In this document: one piece after another, positions 11,440-15,442 of the stretch
Layout of the letters: each line of letters starts with the position of its first letter
Numbering within the stretch: position 1 is the stretch's first letter
NCBI GenBank assembly: GCA_964421085.1
Contig: CAYQVO010000054.1
Coordinates: 1-15,442, forward strand
Direction of reading: 5' to 3'
DNA from: CAYQVO01 sp964421085
GTDB taxonomy: Bacteria > Bdellovibrionota_C > UBA2361 > CAYQVO01
Length of the DNA: 15,442 nt
Program-made: the position numbers and the translations under genes
Notes under the pieces: generated by a model
What the model saw: the letters and a program-made list of their open reading frames with translations, nothing else
The model's database searches: none
Told to the model about the DNA's origin: nothing

Positions 11440-13764
11440 ATGCAAAATCCTCCGCCCCGCCGCCTTACTCTTCTGCTTGCCTGCACAAGCTTCTCGGCGA
11501 TTCTTTTTGAACTTATCCTGACCCGGATTTTTGCTGTTACTCTTTTTGCTACTCACGCTCACATGGCGATAGGCCTTGCGCTTCTCGGCCTTTCAATCGG
11601 TGCGCTGATTTGTTTCCTCTTCCGAAAATCTCCCGTACCGGAAGATATCCTGCTGCAAACGAGCAAAGTTACCATCTATTTCGGCCTTTTCTGTCTAGCC
11701 GGCGTGCTTGCAGCAGTTTATTTCCCCGCTACGAGGGAGCCTCTATCAGCCCCGGAAAGCTATGCGGAGAGATCTTCCATTTATAATGCTCTCCTCGATC
11801 CATTGTGGTACTCGTTTCTTCTCGCAGTACTCCTGATTCCATTCTCCCTTTTCGGGTATCTCACTGCCGCACTGTTCAGGCAGTGGAAGGACTTTACGCC
11901 CCGCCTTTACGCAGCAGATCTGATTGGCGGAGGTCTTGCAGCTCCTCTTTTTATCCCCCTTCTAAGTCTCTGGCCTGCGCCTGATCTTGTCTTTCTTATC
12001 TGCGCGGTCTGCTCGGTTCTGGTTGTTATATTAACGCTGGGCTCTTCTCGTCCATTTCTCCACTGGACGTCATGCGCACTGACCTCAGTCTTCATCTTTC
12101 TCCTCATTTCATCAGCGATGAGTGAGTCAGGAATCCTGAGGCTTCGTCATGCAGCCGGTCTTTCCGAACAGAACATAATCTTTCAGAAATGGACTCCTCT
12201 TACGCGAATATCGATTCACCGGGACCAGAGAGAAAAGGAAGGCGACCTCCTGCTGCTTGATAATGGATCTGCCTCGCAGATCCCGATGTCGAAAGAGCAG
12301 GTGCAGAAACTCGCTGAGAGCGGGACGCGCTCCCTTGTTTACTACGTGAAAGAGCCGACAGCCCGGACAGCAATACTCGCCGCAGGCGCAGGGCCTGAAA
12401 TCTCAATTGCTCAACGTCGTGGATTCACGAATATAGATGCTGTGGATGTTGCCGGAGAAATTTTCGATATAGTGGCGGAAAGGTATTCCTGGTCGCCTGT
12501 TAATCCCTTCCTTAAGCCCGGCATAAAAAGAATCGGTCTCGACGGCAGGTCAGCCATTCAAACATCAGACGGCCATTACGACATCATCCAGATGGTTCAT
12601 GCAAACTTATGGTCTATATCAGGAATTCTTGCTGATACCTGGCTGCCAAATCTGATTGAAACAAAAGAAGCCTTCTCGATGTATTTCGAGAAGCTGAACC
12701 GGAATGGAATGATTTCTTTTGCAAGGGGTAATGAAACAGACCAGCTTGTCGCGCCCGCTGCCGCGGCACTCCGGGAGCGGGGTGTAGAAAATCCCTGGAA
12801 CTGCATGGCTTACATCGCAGCGGGCGGAGAAATTCTTATCGTAAAAAAGAGACCGTGGACCCCGAAAGAAAAAGAGCGCCTGCATCAGGCTCTCAGTCGG
12901 CACTTCGAAGGGCAGTACCAGATTCTTATTGATCCGGGAGTCAAGCCTGAAAAGAAGTATCTCGAGTTGATAGACAGTCCCAATTACAGGACAGATAACA
13001 AGCCTTTTTTCGACAGGCCTCTTGATGTGCTCAAAACTGTGAGGGATATTGTCACATTCCGCAAACTGAACATGCGCAATGCTCTTGTGGTTGTCTATCA
13101 TACTCTTACGATTCAGTTTGTCTTTGCGCTGGTGGTTGGCGCGGTAATAATTCTGCTTCCGTTTCTTCTCAAAACCCCGCCCAATCTGACGAACGTGGAC
13201 TGGAAATTTCCCCTCGCCTGCGCGGGGCTTGGGTACGGCTATGTTGCACTCGAGGTCGTTTTTATTCATCAGTTTGTGCTTTTCCTGGGTGACCCGGCTT
13301 ATGCGATATCGACTGTGCTTGGCGTGCTGCTGATATCTTCGGGGATTGGAAGCATGCTTTCTGCCCGCATCGATGAAAAACAACTCGGACGATTTATTTC
13401 TTACAGTCTTGCTCTCGTAGTCATTCTCGCCCTGATCACCGCACTGCTTCTCCCGTCGTTATTCACGCATTCTCTCTCTCACTTGCCGTTTTACTTGCGC
13501 ACACTCTCGGTGATTCTCGCTGTCGTACCTGTAGGATTTTTCATGGGGTGTCCGTTTGCGTTGATTGTCCGCGCCCTGCCGGAATCTTCGTCGCGCATCA
13601 TTCCCTGGGCCTGGGCGTTTAATGGATGGATGTCTGTGATGGGAGGGATTTTTACCTTGGTCTTGTTCAGGGGGTTTGGGTACAGTGCCGCACTTTTTGC
13701 AGGATTGATCGGATATGGAGTGGCGTTTTTTGCTATGAATCTAAATTCTACCCGCCAAGTATAG
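11440..13764 (+). CDS. Large membrane protein with degenerate spermidine-synthase-like domain
   Basis: 774 residues from ATG 11440. The frame is open further upstream, but that part is antisense to the XRE gene. Residues about 7-230 contain six or seven membrane helices, beginning with the family signature SAILFELILTRIFAVTLFAT. Residues about 245-530 form a soluble Rossmann-like domain with AILAAGAGPEISIAQRRGF (about 311-329) in the position of the SAM-binding motif. Residues about 555-765 are a second membrane block with the GLGYGYVALEVVFIHQFVLF signature. True spermidine synthases carry a catalytic Asp in a 'DVIIxDSxDP' motif. Here the corresponding segment is YDIIQMVHANLW, so aminopropyl transfer is unlikely. 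Such membrane-sandwiched homologues are common in Deltaproteobacteria-like genomes and have no established function. The 3' end overlaps the convergent ATPase gene by 24 bp. Confidence 0.82.
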   Translation: MQNPPPRRLTLLLACTSFSAILFELILTRIFAVTLFATHAHMAIGLALLGLSIGALICFLFRKSPVPEDILLQTSKVTIYFGLFCLAGVLAAVYFPATREPLSAPESYAERSSIYNALLDPLWYSFLLAVLLIPFSLFGYLTAALFRQWKDFTPRLYAADLIGGGLAAPLFIPLLSLWPAPDLVFLICAVCSVLVVILTLGSSRPFLHWTSCALTSVFIFLLISSAMSESGILRLRHAAGLSEQNIIFQKWTPLTRISIHRDQREKEGDLLLLDNGSASQIPMSKEQVQKLAESGTRSLVYYVKEPTARTAILAAGAGPEISIAQRRGFTNIDAVDVAGEIFDIVAERYSWSPVNPFLKPGIKRIGLDGRSAIQTSDGHYDIIQMVHANLWSISGILADTWLPNLIETKEAFSMYFEKLNRNGMISFARGNETDQLVAPAAAALRERGVENPWNCMAYIAAGGEILIVKKRPWTPKEKERLHQALSRHFEGQYQILIDPGVKPEKKYLELIDSPNYRTDNKPFFDRPLDVLKTVRDIVTFRKLNMRNALVVVYHTLTIQFVFALVVGAVIILLPFLLKTPPNLTNVDWKFPLACAGLGYGYVALEVVFIHQFVLFLGDPAYAISTVLGVLLISSGIGSMLSARIDEKQLGRFISYSLALVVILALITALLLPSLFTHSLSHLPFYLRTLSVILAVVPVGFFMGCPFALIVRALPESSSRIIPWAWAFNGWMSVMGGIFTLVLFRGFGYSAALFAGLIGYGVAFFAMNLNSTRQV

Positions 13765-15056
13765 CGGGAGAAATGTGATTGAATCCAGCCTCTCGATATT
13801 CCGTTGGGAAAGCACGAAAGCATTACGCGGAGCGAACTCCTGCATATAGCAGGCGAGACTCTTTAACGTGCCTCGCACCCCGCTCTTTACTTCAATCGGA
13901 GCGGGCGCGCCGTCATGTTCTACGACATAATCAACTTCTGCGTCCGAGCCCTTAATGTGCCGGTCCCAGTAATGAAGAAGGTATCCGCTATCCTTTGTGC
14001 ACGCAGCAAGGAGCTCCTGTCCGACGAACTGTTCGGCAAAGATTCCGTCCCGCATATCTGTCAAATCCTGCGTGACATTGACATTCCTCCAGTCGAAACC
14101 GACTGCGTGCTGGAGAAGGCCTGTGTCAAGAAAAATGACCTTGAAAAAATTGCTCTTCACAGCCCCTGCAGAGGCAGCTTCCTCGCATATGTGCTAACGA
14201 CTCTTGTGATCAATCCGGCCTTTTCGAGAAGTGAAATAGAGCGTTTCACCTTTTCTGCTCTTAACGCTCTATCTATATCTGCGTATCGAAGCCTTGTTTT
14301 TCCAATCGAATCCGGGATCCTGCGATAAACGGTCTTAAGCGCATCCCAATCGACCCGCTTCGAGTACTTCGCAAAGTCATCTTCATACCCGTTCAGAAGA
14401 ATTGCGTGCACGGCACTTGCCTCGGAGTAATCGCTGGTGCTTAGATATCGCGCCACTGCTTCCGGCATGCCTCCTATCCGATAGTATCGCCGGAGAAGCC
14501 CCAGCAGTTCCTCATGAACCAGAGGAACAAGGGGCTCCTCGAGTCCACACTGTTCAATATAATCCCTCAAGCATCCCTTTCCAGCTGCTGCGATAAACTC
14601 ACCAAATGTCAGTGGGAACATATCAAGCGAATCGACGCGTCCAACAGGAAAACTCGCTGACTCCAGCACGAATTCCACGAGAGACCCGGCCGCGATAACA
14701 TGCAGCTCAGGCGCTTTCTCATAAAAATATCGAAGCGCTGTGATGGCGGCCGGGCAGGCTTGTATCTCGTCTAAAAAAAGGAGTGCGCGGGGCGTTCGCA
14801 GGTTTTTCCCCGTTACAAGATTCAATTCGTCGAGAATGCGGCTTACAACGAGATCCCGTTCGAAGATTTCCTTTAGCTGAGGCCGTTCTTCGAAGTTCAG
14901 TTCGACGAAATTACTCTCATCAAAATGCTTTTGCGCCCAGTGTCTCACTGCATACGATTTGCCTACCTGGCGTGCCCCTCTTATCAGGAGGGGTCGCCGA
15001 TTCTCTTTGTCCTTCCATGAATTTAAGGTGGAGTATATATCTCGTTCTATTTCCAT
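13741..15056 (-). pseudogene. AAA_14/DUF4143-family ATPase gene with a one-base frameshift
   Basis: The first frame gives 299 residues from ATG 15056: Walker A GARQVGKS (27-34), Walker B ALLFLDEIQ (91-99), a sensor-like AAGSLVEF (122-129), and the DUF4143 start RYYRIGGMPEAVARYL. It hits TGA at 14157 after LPLQGL. The other frame continues at once with VKSNFFKVIFLDTGLLQHAV and on to GSDAEVDYVVEHDGAPAPIE-VKSG, the D...ExK core of the nuclease-like DUF4143 domain, ending at TAG 13741. One extra G in the GGGG run (CCCC at 14163-14166 on the plus strand) would restore PLQGAVKSNFFK at normal family length. These ATPases are widespread and of unclear role, perhaps mobile or toxin-antitoxin-like. The defect could also be a sequencing error in a homopolymer. 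Confidence 0.82.
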
Positions 15057-15060
15057 TAGT

Positions 15061-15069
15061 TATATATAT
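15061..15069 (-). promoter_or_regulatory. AT-rich -10-like element directly before the ATPase start
   Basis: On the minus strand an alternating TATATATA tract ends about 5 nt before ATG 15056, and no Shine-Dalgarno is present. If it serves as the -10, transcription would begin at or next to the ATG, giving a leaderless mRNA like the one inferred for the first tadE gene. No -35 is evident; the adjacent direct repeats may bind an activator. Confidence 0.35.
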
Positions 15070-15076
15070 TTTTGAC

Positions 15077-15155
15077 AAAAGTAACGGTTGTTAGCAATGG
15101 AAAAATGATAAAAGTAACGGTTGATCTTGCCGATAAATTGACAAGAGTAACGGTT
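15077..15155. repeat. Three direct repeats with exact 33-bp period upstream of the ATPase gene
   Basis: AAAAGTAACGGTTG occurs at 15077-15090 and again at 15110-15123. CAAGAGTAACGGTT at 15142-15155 is the third, slightly diverged copy. The shared GTAACGG cores start at 15081, 15114 and 15147, exactly 33 bp apart (about three helical turns, or 11 codons). A weaker TGAC/TGAT and A-rich flank precedes each core, so the unit is about 17-20 bp on the plus strand. The array abuts the putative ATPase promoter. It may be an operator array or a recognition site for the ATPase or its partner. Read as codons on the minus strand it yields a repeating NRYFxxx pattern, which I regard as incidental. Confidence 0.65.
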
Positions 15156-15166
15156 CTTTTGATAGT
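15138..15166 (+). promoter_or_regulatory. Possible sigma-70 promoter for the rightward SUMF1-like fragment
   Basis: TTGACA (15138-15143), a 17-bp spacer and GATAGT (15161-15166; four of six -10 positions) point toward the gene starting at 15190. The third 33-bp repeat overlaps the spacer, so the same repeat array could influence both divergent genes. Confidence 0.4.
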
Positions 15167-15189
15167 GGGGGAGTTTGCTGGAGAGCAGG

Positions 15190-15411
15190 GTGCGGGGGCT
15201 TTTATTTAATATTCTGTCGAGGTCGGCCTTGATTGGAGGCATACTTGCTGTCTTCTACTTGGGCTTCAAGGTTCATAATCCGAGGCCTCCCATACAAGTC
15301 GACTGGATCTCCCTGCATGGAGGAACTTTCCTTATGGGCTCTCCGACAGAGGGTGCAGACATTTCGCATCTTCCGCCCCGGTCTCTGGTAAGCGTCCGGC
15401 CGCGCCCATGA
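15190..15411 (+). pseudogene. Truncated membrane-anchored formylglycine-generating-enzyme-like (SUMF1) protein
   Basis: The start chosen is GTG 15190 with GGAG (15180-15183) 6 nt upstream; TTG 15175 is in frame but too close to its GGGGGAG. An N-terminal membrane anchor (about residues 9-27) is followed by a short linker and WISLHGGTFLMGSPTEG, the classic opening of the FGE-sulfatase (SUMF1) domain, normally 200 residues or more. The frame stops at TGA 15409-15411 after HLPPRSLVSVRPRP, 31 bp before the window edge. In the next frame ATG AAG AAT (15408-15416) could be the start of the family's 'FxMMKxEVT' stretch, so one or more frameshifts are possible. Only the N-terminus is visible; intact function is unlikely unless the stop is an error. 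Confidence 0.55.
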
Positions 15412-15442
15412 AGAATAACCTCTTGTGATGGTGCAGATTGTC

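Noticed and set aside
13751..13769. Bidirectional terminator CCCGC...GCGGG between the convergent genes
   Set aside because: The five-base arms lie largely within overlapping coding sequence and have no flanking T/A runs.
15077..15155. CRISPR array
   Set aside because: Only three imperfect 14-20 bp units with short AT-rich gaps of about 19 bp and no cas genes nearby. Direct repeats of this size fit protein-binding sites better.
15060..15242. Minus-strand 60-codon ORF with an 11-residue NRYF repeat
   Set aside because: The periodicity comes from the 33-bp DNA repeats in the upstream region of the ATPase gene. There is no Shine-Dalgarno, and I recognise no family.

Overview
The window (15,442 bp, roughly half G+C by eye) looks like a chromosomal accessory region of an uncultivated Gram-negative-type bacterium. 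Evidence for this is the Tad-type pseudopilins, a signal-peptide protein, several large polytopic membrane proteins (GT-C-like, DUF2079, spermidine-synthase-like) and many small toxin-antitoxin genes. I cannot name the lineage. TAG, TGA and TAA are all used as ordinary stops. I saw no rRNA, tRNA, CRISPR array or transposase.

Layout. Bases 1-160 hold what looks like the frameshifted 3' end of a secreted calcium-binding-repeat protein. From 3669 down to 161 on the minus strand, two large membrane glycosyltransferase-like proteins are coupled by an ATGA overlap. Across a 208-bp divergent intergenic region with a strong extended -10, two Tad pseudopilin genes (TadE- and TadG-like, 3878-5300) run on the plus strand. 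A second TadE-like gene (5833-5309) converges on them. All three pseudopilins are unusually cysteine-rich and the two TadE-like proteins share a CxFC motif at the same place. A secreted 656-residue protein of unknown function (5848-7818) diverges from the second tadE with only 14 bp between start codons, and both ribosome binding sites lie in those 14 bp.

Bases 7835-8498 carry a compact Phd/VapC toxin-antitoxin operon with a recognisable promoter and operator palindrome. It is followed by a DUF2079 membrane protein (8528-9946). Bases 9947-11421 are a graveyard of small toxin-antitoxin-type genes: an intact MNT nucleotidyltransferase with its HEPN partner cut to 33 residues, a C-terminal scrap of an XRE antitoxin, a small protein interrupted by an in-frame amber codon, an intact DUF2283 protein, and an orphan XRE antitoxin with no convincing canonical start.

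A 774-residue membrane protein with a degenerate spermidine-synthase-like domain follows (11440-13764). It overlaps, tail to tail, a DUF4143-type AAA ATPase gene (15056-13741) that carries a one-base frameshift. Upstream of the ATPase are three direct repeats spaced exactly 33 bp apart. The right edge holds a truncated, membrane-anchored formylglycine-generating-enzyme-like (SUMF1) fragment.

The genes suggest cell-surface work (glycan or lipid-linked sugar transfer, pilus-like appendages, secreted proteins) interspersed with toxin-antitoxin modules in various stages of decay. No complete new defence system is evident. The most unusual items are the cysteine-rich pseudopilin set with its shared-RBS divergent neighbour, the 33-bp repeat array at the ATPase gene, and the cluster of broken toxin-antitoxin pairs.
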